From Shewanella sp. VB17 (GTDB taxonomy: Bacteria > Pseudomonadota > Gammaproteobacteria > Enterobacterales > Shewanellaceae), in contig NZ_JABRVS010000001.1 in NCBI RefSeq assembly GCF_013248905.1, positions 4,092,001 to 4,156,000 of the forward strand: a DNA stretch of 64,000 nucleotides, given 5' to 3'. The notes below the pieces were generated by a model. That model was given only the letters and a program-made list of their open reading frames with translations. It had not been told where the DNA came from and did not search any database. The position numbers and the translations under genes were made by a program. Below, in pieces: positions 51,845 through 60,362 of this stretch (the stretch's first letter is position 1; each line of letters opens with the position of its first letter).

Positions 51845-52746
51845 GTGCCTTGATCCATACTTTTCCATTGATAACGGTGAAACAAGGTAATAGGAATAAT
51901 TAACAGCACCAGCATCACCATTGCCAATGCAGATGCAACAGGCCAGTCACGATTATTAAAGAACTCCTGCCACAAGACTTTACCTATCATCAGCGAATCA
52001 GGACCACCCAGCATTTCAGGAATAACAAACTCACCCACAACAGGAATAAAAACCAACATGGCTCCTGCAATTATTCCACCAGTAGATAAAGGCAATGTGA
52101 TTTTCCAAAACGTATTGAACGAGCGAGAACCTAAGTCAGATGCTGCCTCCAATAAACTGACATCAAGTTGAGATAAAGTCGCATAAAGTGGTAAAACCAT
52201 AAAAGGAAGATAGGTGTAAATGATCCCAATATAGACGGCAAAATTAGTATTTAGCATCTGGATAGGCTCAGAGATAACCCCCAGCCACAACAAGAAATTG
52301 TTAACCACCCCATTGTTACTTAGTATTCCCATCCAAGCATATACTCGAATAAGAAATGAAGTCCACGAAGGCAACATGACCAGTAAAATTAATAAAATTT
52401 GCTTATCTTTTGGCGCTCTGGCTATTGCATAGGCCATAGGGTACCCAATAATAAGGCAAGCTAGCGTGGTAATACTGGCCATTTTTAATGAGCCAAGGTA
52501 GGCATGCATATACAAAGGATCATCGAAAATAAGCCAATAATTACCTAAGTTCAACAAGAGTTGTAGGGAGTCATCGGCATAACTGAACAAAGATTCATAA
52601 GGTGGAATAGAGAGCATTGCAGTTGATAAACTGAGCTTTAATATCACAGTAAAAGGCAACGCAAAAAATAACAGTAACCAAAAATAAGGCACTGCCATCG
52701 TCCAAAATTGCCCTGTAGGCAATACAGATATAAATCGCTTTTTCAT
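51841..52746 (-). CDS. potH: Putrescine ABC transporter permease PotH
   Basis: Second permease of the uptake system. 301 residues with six helices; EAASDLGSRSFNTFWKITLPLS is the EAA motif, and YLPFMVLPLYATLSQLD and FVIPEMLGGPDSLMIGKVLW are family blocks. ATG at 52746 chosen over the adjacent TTG at 52749. Coupled to potI by ATGA; 11 nt after potG. Confidence 0.94.
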   Translation of the reverse strand: MKKRFISVLPTGQFWTMAVPYFWLLLFFALPFTVILKLSLSTAMLSIPPYESLFSYADDSLQLLLNLGNYWLIFDDPLYMHAYLGSLKMASITTLACLIIGYPMAYAIARAPKDKQILLILLVMLPSWTSFLIRVYAWMGILSNNGVVNNFLLWLGVISEPIQMLNTNFAVYIGIIYTYLPFMVLPLYATLSQLDVSLLEAASDLGSRSFNTFWKITLPLSTGGIIAGAMLVFIPVVGEFVIPEMLGGPDSLMIGKVLWQEFFNNRDWPVASALAMVMLVLLIIPITLFHRYQWKSMDQGT

Positions 52747-52757
52747 CAATAAATCTC

Positions 52758-53906
52758 TTATGAACTGAGCACCACAGCACTCGTGTCCTCCCAGCTGATG
52801 AAAACCTTATCTTGCCAGCTTGGAAAATCTGAATGTCTATCATGATTAGTCATCACAGATTGGACAACCTGATTGTTCGTTAGTCGAATGTAATAAACTG
52901 AAGTCCCACCTAAGTACACAATATTATTGACGACACCTTCACACCAATTAAACTCGCTTTGCGGTTGCTCGCGGGTTATACGCGTGTGCTCAGGTCTGAG
53001 TGCTAACCAGATGTTCTTGTCTTCCACATGAGTCGAGATACCATGAGAAAGATAAAAATTCTGTACAAGATTAGGCGCTTTGATAATGGCACGATCAACC
53101 TCATCGACAAGCACCTTACCTTCAAATAGGTTAACAGAGCCCACAAATTCAGCCACCACACGCGATGAGGGTTTCTCGTAAATTTCCACCGCAGAGCCTG
53201 CCTGAGCTATCCAGCCATGAACCATAATCGCAATACGCTCAGCCATCATCATCGCTTCATCTTGATCATGGGTCACCATCACACATGTCACCCCAACAGC
53301 TCCCAGAATATCGCCCACTTCAAGTTGCATTTGCGTTCTTAGTTGCTTATCTAAAGCCCCCATGGGTTCATCAAGTAGCAGCAGTTTTGGACGTTTTGCC
53401 AACGATCGCGCTAATGCTACACGCTGACGCTGACCGCCGGATAACTGACTCGGTTTACGTTTAGCAAAGTCTTGCATACGTACCAGTTCCAGCATTTCTT
53501 TCACACGGGCAACTATCTCATTTTTTGATAGCCTATCTTGTTTCAAACCGAAAGCGATATTTTGCTCTACTGACATATGAGGAAACAAAGCATAAGATTG
53601 AAACATCATGTTAATTGGGCGTTCATGAGGCGGCATATGAGTAATATCAACGCCATCAAGCACAATGCGGCCTTCTGAGGGCTGTTCAAAACCCGCTAAC
53701 ATTCGTAATAAAGTCGACTTGCCAGAACCCGAACCGCCCAAAAGTGCAAAAAGCTCACCCTGATGAATATTCAATGACACATCATCAACGGCACGAACAT
53801 CACCAAAAAATTTACTTACCCGCTCAATTTTCAGTAACACTTTCCCTTGTTTCTTGGTTTTGGACTGGGTTGTGTATCTATCAAGCATACAAGAAGCACT
53901 AGCCAT
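52758..53906 (-). CDS. potG: Putrescine ABC transporter ATPase PotG
   Basis: ATP-binding subunit that powers PotHI. 382 residues. Walker A GGSGSGKST, Q-loop MMFQSYALFPHM, signature LSGGQRQRVALARSLA, Walker B LLLLDEPMGALD, H-loop VTHDQDEAMMMAERIAIM, then a C-terminal TOBE-type regulatory domain (LRPEHTRI). Start at the ATG 53906 (MASASCML) because GGAG stands 6 nt upstream; the longer frame from 53927 lacks such a site. Confidence 0.95.
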   Translation of the reverse strand: MASASCMLDRYTTQSKTKKQGKVLLKIERVSKFFGDVRAVDDVSLNIHQGELFALLGGSGSGKSTLLRMLAGFEQPSEGRIVLDGVDITHMPPHERPINMMFQSYALFPHMSVEQNIAFGLKQDRLSKNEIVARVKEMLELVRMQDFAKRKPSQLSGGQRQRVALARSLAKRPKLLLLDEPMGALDKQLRTQMQLEVGDILGAVGVTCVMVTHDQDEAMMMAERIAIMVHGWIAQAGSAVEIYEKPSSRVVAEFVGSVNLFEGKVLVDEVDRAIIKAPNLVQNFYLSHGISTHVEDKNIWLALRPEHTRITREQPQSEFNWCEGVVNNIVYLGGTSVYYIRLTNNQVVQSVMTNHDRHSDFPSWQDKVFISWEDTSAVVLSS

Positions 53907-53982
53907 AATACTCTCCACTAAAGACACCTCTACAGAGGTATCTAACGATTTGCTTACACGTTAAAAGCCAGATTGGCAGTAT

Positions 53983-55083
53983 TCAGTAGCCTGACTTAAT
54001 CTTGGTCCAAACTCGCGTCATTACCCGTTGAGCTTTCATTGGGCGAGCATCTGCAACATAGAGACGTGTTAATATTCCGGCTGTAGGATAAATGGCAGGA
54101 TCATTTAAGATATCTTTATTAATTAAGCTTTCAGCAGCAACATTGGGATTAGCGTAAGCAACATGATCCGTGATGGGTGCAATGACATCAGGTCGAAGTA
54201 AATAGTTTATGAAAATATGCGCATTATCGACGTTTTTTGCATCAGCAGGGATCGCTAACATATCAAACCACAGGTTAGCCCCTTCTTTAGGTATTGAGTA
54301 AGCAATCACCTGACCGTTCCCTGCTTCTTTGGCGCGAGCTGCCGCTTGAAACACATCCCCAGAATAGCCAAACGCGATACAAATATCCCCGTTAGCCAAA
54401 TCGGTAATATATCGTGATGAATGAAAGTAGGTCACAAACGGCCTTACCTTATCCAACACTTCGCCAGCTTTTTTATAATCCTCAGTTTTAGTACTGTTAG
54501 GATCTAACCCTAGGTAAACCAATGCCATAGGTAACATTTCATCAGCAGAATCGAGCATTGATAAACCACACTTAGACAGTTTCTCTGCGTACTTAGGGTT
54601 AAACAACAGCTCAATGGAATCAATAGGTGCATCGTCACCTAACAAGTCTTGCACTTTTGCTTTGTTATACCCGATCCCGGTGGTGCCCCACAAATAAGGC
54701 ACAGCATATTGCCCCCCAAGATTAACAGCCGCTAACTGTTGCATTAATTCTGGCTTTAAATATTTATCATTAGGAAGCTTACCTGAATTTAATGGCTGGA
54801 AAGCACCGGCTGCTATTTGTTTAATCAAAAAGTTATTCGATGGCACTACAATATCGTAACCAGAACCACCAGAAAGCAATTTAGCTTCAACCACTTCGTT
54901 GCTATCAAACACATCATAGATAACTCGAATACCCGTCTCTCTTTGAAAATTAACTAAGGTGTCTTCGGCAATATAATCAGACCAATTATACACCTTAACA
55001 ATTTCTTCCGCTGTGAGAGCCATACTGGATAAAAAACCAATACTGATTAACACCAACACCATTGTACTTTTAGCAAAGCTCAT
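53983..55083 (-). CDS. potF: Putrescine-binding periplasmic protein PotF
   Basis: Receptor that hands putrescine to PotGHI. 366 residues (370 in E. coli). Signal peptide MSFAKSTMVLVLISIGFLSSMALTA; body VKVYNWSDYIAEDTLVNFQRETGI is the PotD/PotF family start, and WGTTGIGYN, IAFGYSGDVFQAA and YANPNVAAESLI are conserved. The frame is open 20 codons further, but the ATG at 55083 follows a strong site (AAGGGGG) and begins the signal peptide. Confidence 0.95.
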   Translation of the reverse strand: MSFAKSTMVLVLISIGFLSSMALTAEEIVKVYNWSDYIAEDTLVNFQRETGIRVIYDVFDSNEVVEAKLLSGGSGYDIVVPSNNFLIKQIAAGAFQPLNSGKLPNDKYLKPELMQQLAAVNLGGQYAVPYLWGTTGIGYNKAKVQDLLGDDAPIDSIELLFNPKYAEKLSKCGLSMLDSADEMLPMALVYLGLDPNSTKTEDYKKAGEVLDKVRPFVTYFHSSRYITDLANGDICIAFGYSGDVFQAAARAKEAGNGQVIAYSIPKEGANLWFDMLAIPADAKNVDNAHIFINYLLRPDVIAPITDHVAYANPNVAAESLINKDILNDPAIYPTAGILTRLYVADARPMKAQRVMTRVWTKIKSGY

Positions 55084-55206
55084 ACTACCCCCTTGATTTA
55101 GCGTCACAGTCCACAATAAGTAACGGTGAGTATTCACTATCAAGTCAGTTTATTTATCAACCAATGTTACACCTTAAAACGACATCAGCAATGTAGACAG
55201 CCTAAA

Positions 55207-55260
55207 GGGAAAATAGCGTCCCTATCCCCCAATTTACGATAACACGCTATCCTATTTCCC
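55207..55260 (-). terminator. Possible attenuator hairpin between puuA and potF
   Basis: GGGAAA-ATAGCGT (55207-55219) can pair with ACGCTAT-CC-TATTTCCC (55244-55260) with a small bulge. It lies in the 212-nt gap between puuA and potF on their coding strand. No T-run follows, so partial termination or RNA processing is likelier than a full stop. Confidence 0.4.
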
Positions 55261-55295
55261 TCTTTACTTCAGCTTACAATACCCAAATTGAATCG

Positions 55296-56645
55296 CTAAA
55301 CCGTTAGCAACAAATACTCACGTTCCCATGAACTGATCACTCGCTTATAACTGGCTAAATCAGCTTGCTTTACGGCGATATAGCCTGTAGTAAAGACTTC
55401 TCCTAAGTACTCACGGCACACGGTACTTTCAGCCATCACGACTAAGGCTTCTTCTAATGTCAGCGGCAAACTGATGCTTTGTCGAGTCTCGTTAGCTCGG
55501 CCTTGAACTGGTGTTGATGGCTTAACATCATCAACCATGCCGATATAACCTGCGAGTAAACTTGCTGCGATAGCTAAATAACTGTTGGAATCAGCGCCTG
55601 CAATACGGTTTTCAATACGTAAGTTTTGAGGAGAAGACTCAGGAATTCTCAAACCACAGGTTCGATTTTCTTCACCCCATTCCAGATTAATGGGTGCAGA
55701 TGTCCCCGGAAGAAAACGCCTAAAAGAATTCACATTAGGGGCCAACAGAGGTAAAAACTCCGGAATATATTTTTGAAGACCGCCAATGTAGCTAAAAAAT
55801 AAGGGACTATAACTTCCATCCTCTAAAGAAAAAATATTGTTACCCGTGTCTATATCCACCACGCTCTGATGTAAATGCATGGCACTGCCCGGCTCATCGG
55901 CCACAGGTTTAGCCATAAACGTCGCACATACATCATGTTTTAGCGCCGCTTCACGCAAGGTACGCTTAAACACAAAAACCTGATCTGCCAATGATAAAGG
56001 ATCACCATGGCTAAAGTTAATCTCCATCTGGGCCGTGCCCTCTTCATGGATCAGGGTATCAATATCAAGCCCTTGAATTTCACACCAGTCGTACATGTCT
56101 TCAAAAAGTGGATCGTATTCATTCGCTGCATCAATTGAAAATGATTGACGGCCAGACTCTTGTCGACCACTGCGACCCATAGGTGGAATAAGTGCTTGAT
56201 CGGGATCTTTATTTCTACGAGTAAGATAAAACTCCATCTCTGGAGCAACAACAGGTTTCCACCCTTTTTTTTCATACAGGTTGAGCACTTTTCTCAACAC
56301 ATTTCGTGGTGAAAGTTCGACGGGGTTGCCCATTTTATCGAAAGTATCATGAATAACCTGCGCAGTCGCTTCAATGGTCCATGGCAGTTTGAATACTGCA
56401 TTTTCATCCGGCACACAGATAAAATCGATGTCAGCTTTATCTAATAATGCATCATAGGGTTCATCTTCAACATAATCCCCCGTAACCGTTTGTAACAACA
56501 CACTCTCAGGCATTCTCATGCCTTTTTCATTAATAAATTTAGCCACTGGAGCAATTTTTCCACGCGCAATACCAGTCATATCACTAATGACGCACTCAAC
56601 TTCTGTAATTTTATGTTCTTTTAAATAAGCAGTTAACTTTTTCAT
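55296..56645 (-). CDS. puuA: Gamma-glutamylputrescine synthetase PuuA
   Basis: ATP-dependent ligase joining glutamate to putrescine, first step of the Puu pathway. Glutamine-synthetase fold, 449 residues: N-terminal ECVISDMTGIARGKIAP, metal site EMEFYLTRR, EEGTAQMEINFSHGDPL, MAKPVADEPGSAMHLHQS, then NSFRRFLPGTSAPINLEWGEENR and the RIENRIAGADSNSYLAIAASL block. Close to the GlnA-like PuuA subfamily and not true glutamine synthetase. Site GAGG stands 7 nt before the ATG. Together with PotFGHI and PuuB it makes an uptake-and-degradation route. Confidence 0.93.
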   Translation of the reverse strand: MKKLTAYLKEHKITEVECVISDMTGIARGKIAPVAKFINEKGMRMPESVLLQTVTGDYVEDEPYDALLDKADIDFICVPDENAVFKLPWTIEATAQVIHDTFDKMGNPVELSPRNVLRKVLNLYEKKGWKPVVAPEMEFYLTRRNKDPDQALIPPMGRSGRQESGRQSFSIDAANEYDPLFEDMYDWCEIQGLDIDTLIHEEGTAQMEINFSHGDPLSLADQVFVFKRTLREAALKHDVCATFMAKPVADEPGSAMHLHQSVVDIDTGNNIFSLEDGSYSPLFFSYIGGLQKYIPEFLPLLAPNVNSFRRFLPGTSAPINLEWGEENRTCGLRIPESSPQNLRIENRIAGADSNSYLAIAASLLAGYIGMVDDVKPSTPVQGRANETRQSISLPLTLEEALVVMAESTVCREYLGEVFTTGYIAVKQADLASYKRVISSWEREYLLLTV

Positions 56646-57066
56646 TCTTACCTCAATATCTTGGTGATTGCGCTTAATGTAATAAAAAGTCCTCCCGAAA
56701 ATCCCATCTTCAATGCATCACACATAGCGCCAGTATTAATACTCACTTTCAGCTTGAGGGACAATCGACCAATTTCATTTTGCCGCACAATGCATACCGA
56801 CTTATGGGAACATTAACATCAGAGATATCAGTATTTAATGCAGATAAGTGTTTGCTTGTTTTATAAAACATTACACTGGAAAAAGATCACAAGCAATCGT
56901 ACAAAGGCATTCAATTAACAGCATGTAAGAAGCAATAAAAGAAAGCTAAAATCTTTTATAACATAGCGATATAATAGTTAATGGCTTACAAATTGACTGG
57001 AGGAAATGGTTTTGCTTTAACCGGTAAAGCAAAACATAATTACATAATATTATTCATAAAATACGA
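56646..57066. promoter_or_regulatory. puuA upstream region and puuR 3' end
   Basis: A 421-nt gap. Holds the palindrome TGTTTTATAAAACA (56857-56870), a candidate operator upstream of puuA. Near the right edge is the hairpin TTTTGCTTTA-ACCGG-TAAAGCAAAA (57010-57034), a likely terminator for puuR (minus strand). No gene is seen. A promoter for puuA should be here, but no convincing -35/-10 pair stands out. Confidence 0.5.
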
Positions 57067-57615
57067 TTAAAAATTGGCTGGAGTGGTTGCACTAACAAGC
57101 CGGCATTTGTCTGTAAAAGGATTCCTGAATCTATGGGGTATTTCACTATTAAAGTAATAGCTATCTCCAACCTCAAGAGTAAACACTTCGTCACCCACGG
57201 TAAGTTCAAGCTTGCCTTCAATCACCACCGCGGCCTCTTCTCCCTCATGTTTAAGCATCTCTTCACCAGTATCAGATCCTGGAGGATAGGTCTCACTTAT
57301 CACTGACATGGCTCTGTCAGGGTAATCTTTGCCCACCAACTTATAATCTACATTACCATCACCAATATCCAATAGTTCATCATTACGATAGACAATTTTA
57401 GACTCACTTGTCAGTGTATTTTCCATCGAAAAGAAGTCAACTAAAGACATAGGCAGCCCAGATAACACTTTTTTTAATGAACTCACCGATGGACTCACGC
57501 TGTTTTTCTCTATCATAGAGATAGTGCTATTGGTCACACCCGCTCTTTTGGCAAGCTCTCGCTGGGACAACCCTTTACTGTTGCGGACAGCTTTGAGACT
57601 AGCTCCAATATCCAA
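57067..57615 (-). CDS. puuR: XRE-cupin transcriptional repressor PuuR
   Basis: 182 residues: N-terminal helix-turn-helix (SLKAVRNSKGLSQRELAKRAGVTNSTISMIEKNSVSPSVSSL) and C-terminal cupin (EAAVVIEGKLELTVGDEVFTLEVGDSYYFNSEIPHRFRN). In E. coli PuuR represses the puu genes and putrescine relieves it. The start is a TTG, supported by AGGAGAGG 5 nt upstream and by the family N-terminus. Placed between puuA and a divergent puuB-like gene, with a palindrome in the shared promoter region. Confidence 0.9.
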   Translation of the reverse strand: MDIGASLKAVRNSKGLSQRELAKRAGVTNSTISMIEKNSVSPSVSSLKKVLSGLPMSLVDFFSMENTLTSESKIVYRNDELLDIGDGNVDYKLVGKDYPDRAMSVISETYPPGSDTGEEMLKHEGEEAAVVIEGKLELTVGDEVFTLEVGDSYYFNSEIPHRFRNPFTDKCRLVSATTPANF

Positions 57616-57677
57616 ATCAACCTCTCCTATTTCAATGCCTTGATAGTCAAAAATGCATGAATGTTCGTATCAAAATA

Positions 57678-57695
57678 ATGCCATTAGAATGGCAT
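57678..57695. promoter_or_regulatory. Candidate PuuR operator
   Basis: ATGCCATT-AG-AATGGCAT, perfect 8-bp arms, in the 230-nt region between divergent puuR and the second puuB. Flanked by GTATCA repeats (57667-57672 and 57704-57709). Binding is inferred from symmetry and position. Confidence 0.5.
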
Positions 57696-57845
57696 ACTAA
57701 TTTGTATCAGACAAAAAAGCATGTTAAATATAATCCACAATCGCGAATTATATACACCATCAAAGCTGTGTTAAGCCCCATTGGCTGACAATAAACAGTG
57801 TGTAAATAAGTCATAGCCATAAAAATAAACAAGCATGGATAAGTA

Positions 57846-59153
57846 ATGCCCGTCAGTAATCCCATTCACAGTAATGATCACCCCTCATCCTACTATTACA
57901 GCACTGCTAAAGCGCTATGCGCTCACCCCCAACTACAGGAAATCGTTAACGCCGATATTTGCATCATTGGCGGAGGGTTCAGTGGGATTAATACTGCAAT
58001 TGAACTGGCACAGAAAGGATTTTCAGTGGTGCTCTTGGAAGCAAAACGTATTGGCTGGGGCGCATCGGGAAGAAATGGCGGCGAGCTTATTCGAGGTATT
58101 GGACACAATGCAGCGCAGTTCAAACACATCATTGGCGATGAGGGTGTTAACGCCATTTGGCAAATGGGATTCGAAGCGGTCAATATTGTCAAACAACGTA
58201 TCACCGAGCACAATATCGATTGTGATCTGCAACTGGGTTATTGCGATCTTGCCATCAAGTCTCGCCATATGACTGAACTGGCTCAGGACTTAGCAGAGCT
58301 ACAAGCCCATGGCCAAGATCGAGGCTTTACGCTACTTGACAAAGCCGACATCCAACAAGTCATTGGCTCGAACTGTTATCAAGGGGCTTTGGTCGACATG
58401 AATAGTGGCCATCTTCACCCATTAAATCTAGCACTTGGAGAAGCTAAAGTTGCCAAGGCTCTTGGAGTAAAAATATTCGAATACAGCGCAGCGATAAAGA
58501 TCATCAAAGGCAATAAACCGCAAGTGTTCACCGCCAAAGGCAAAGTGAACTGCCAATATTTGGTGCTCGCTGGCAACGCTTACATTGGTCATAAAATCAA
58601 CAGCTATGTAGGAGGAAAAGTACTGCCAGCAGGCAGTTATCTGCTAGCCACCGAACCATTAACAGACGAGCAATGCCAAGATATTATCCCACAAAATATG
58701 GCCTTCGCCGATCTGCGTATCGATCTCGATTACTTTCATCTATCTGCTGATAACCGCCTACTCTTCGGTGGACTGTGTACTTATTCGGGTAAAGATCCTC
58801 ACGATATCCAAGCCGCTCTGCGGCCTAATCTTGAAAAAGTGTTTCCGCAATTAAAAGGGGTGGCAATAGACTTTCAATGGGGTGGCATGATAGGTATAGG
58901 CGCCAATCGTTTACCTCAAATCGGACGACTACCGGATTGCCCTAATATTCTCTACGCTCAGGCATATGCAGGCCATGGTGTCAACGCCACCCATATGGCG
59001 GCTAAACTCATTGCCGAAGCCCTCACAGCTCAAGCTGAACGTTTTGATATTTTTGATAAAGTGCAGCATATGACCTTCCCCGGAGGCCCTATTTTTCGCT
59101 CCCCCCTGTTAGCAGCTGGTATGTTATACCACAAAATGTTAGACTTATTTTAG
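57846..59153 (+). CDS. Second PuuB-like FAD-dependent amine oxidase
   Basis: 435 residues, paralogue of the puuB at 49622: SYYYSTAKAL, CIIGGGFSGINTAIELAQ (FAD motif), WGASGRNGGELIRGIGHN, SGHLHPLNLALGEAK, AGSYLLATEPLTDEQ, QAYAGHGVNATHMAAKLIAEAL. It differs in several places where PuuB is conserved (for example LIRGIGHNAAQF instead of QIVNSFSRDIDAI). It may oxidise another gamma-glutamylated polyamine or amine. Divergent from puuR and probably under its control. Confidence 0.85.
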   Translation: MPVSNPIHSNDHPSSYYYSTAKALCAHPQLQEIVNADICIIGGGFSGINTAIELAQKGFSVVLLEAKRIGWGASGRNGGELIRGIGHNAAQFKHIIGDEGVNAIWQMGFEAVNIVKQRITEHNIDCDLQLGYCDLAIKSRHMTELAQDLAELQAHGQDRGFTLLDKADIQQVIGSNCYQGALVDMNSGHLHPLNLALGEAKVAKALGVKIFEYSAAIKIIKGNKPQVFTAKGKVNCQYLVLAGNAYIGHKINSYVGGKVLPAGSYLLATEPLTDEQCQDIIPQNMAFADLRIDLDYFHLSADNRLLFGGLCTYSGKDPHDIQAALRPNLEKVFPQLKGVAIDFQWGGMIGIGANRLPQIGRLPDCPNILYAQAYAGHGVNATHMAAKLIAEALTAQAERFDIFDKVQHMTFPGGPIFRSPLLAAGMLYHKMLDLF

Positions 59154-59704
59154 CGATCAAAGAGGTTAATTAACATTTAATATCTCTTATCCAGAATCGA
59201 TTATTTATCGCATAACAAGTTGTAAATATCTTTCGGTGTTGGGTTCATTTGACTAATTTGATGTTTGGACGCTAACATAAGTACCATCATTAAATTGATA
59301 TAGTTGTGAGTGCGATATCAGAAGCCCGCAGCATTATCTATACCTTGCTCTTATCAACACCAATAAAGTAAAGCCTTGTTTCTTATACTTAATGTTTTTG
59401 GTTACAGCATTTAAATTGCCAGTCATTCTTATTGCTTAAGCCCATCGTCATAATTTACTAAATTTTTAGAAGATCCCAATACAACGATTTAAATTAAACA
59501 TAAAAATCAAATGCTTAAATACTTAAATACAAAATTGACAATTCAACTAACAGAATGGTATTTTCAACAACAAAAACCAATAAAAACCTTGAAATCTAGC
59601 TATATCAAACCTTCCAAAAGTAAATATCTAGATAAAAGAACAAAAGACACCAAGTCAACATAATGTGTATTTTAAAGTGCCCCAAAAATAAGATATGAAC
59701 TACA
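59154..59704. other. AT-rich intergenic region, nothing recognised
   Basis: 551 nt with no open frame, hairpin of note or repeat beyond a short ACTTAAAT duplication near 59520-59535. May hold the terminator of the amine oxidase gene; none is obvious. Confidence 0.5.
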
Positions 59705-60292
59705 TTATGTTAACTCTGTATTCAACTTCGACGTCAATATATGATCTTGCCACCTGCCATCGATCTTCAAATAAGATTTAGCCAGCCCCTCCTTTTCAAA
59801 CCCCAATGAAGCAAGCAAGCGTCCACTACGTTCATTGTCAGGAATATAGTTCGCCATTACACGATTAAGATTAAATTCGCTAAACACATAGCCTAACCCT
59901 GCAAGCAGTATCTCACGCATCACACCTTGGCCCTGAATCGTCTTATCAATTGAATAACCAAGATAGCAAGCTTGAAACGGGCCCTGTATGATATTGGTAA
60001 AATTACACACACCCAATACCTGACCATTCAGATCCGCTGATATCTCGCCATCTCTGTCTATATTGCCACGCGCAACAAAATTGACGGCTCCTCCTGCAAC
60101 AAAAAGATCGTTACTCGCCTGAAGTCTTGCTCTAACCTGAGATTCATCAAAGTAACCTTGTTTTTTTTCAGGCTCCCATGGCGAAAGATGTGATCGATTA
60201 TTCTGGTAATAATCGGTCAACACTTGATACTCGTAATGCTGTAATAAAGTCAGTACTGTTCGCTCTGTCATTATCTTAGGAACTGTTAACAT
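59705..60292 (-). CDS. RimJ/RimL-type GNAT acetyltransferase
   Basis: 195 residues of the ribosomal-protein alanine acetyltransferase family (Acetyltransf_3): MTERTVLTLLQHYEYQVLTDYYQNNR, YLGYSIDKTIQGQGVMREILLAGLGYVF (CoA motif) and NRVMANYIPDNERSGRLLASLGFEKEG. Probably acetylates a protein N-terminus such as RpsE (RimJ-like) but the substrate is not certain. It lies 70 nt downstream of the peptidase gene's stop on the same strand, so it may be read together with the peptidase gene upstream. Confidence 0.87.
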   Translation of the reverse strand: MLTVPKIMTERTVLTLLQHYEYQVLTDYYQNNRSHLSPWEPEKKQGYFDESQVRARLQASNDLFVAGGAVNFVARGNIDRDGEISADLNGQVLGVCNFTNIIQGPFQACYLGYSIDKTIQGQGVMREILLAGLGYVFSEFNLNRVMANYIPDNERSGRLLASLGFEKEGLAKSYLKIDGRWQDHILTSKLNTELT

Positions 60293-60362
60293 TCTGTATC
60301 CTTTATTATGTTGTTACTTAAATTAGTCTCATCAGCCCCAACAATAGCGATAATACGAGATC

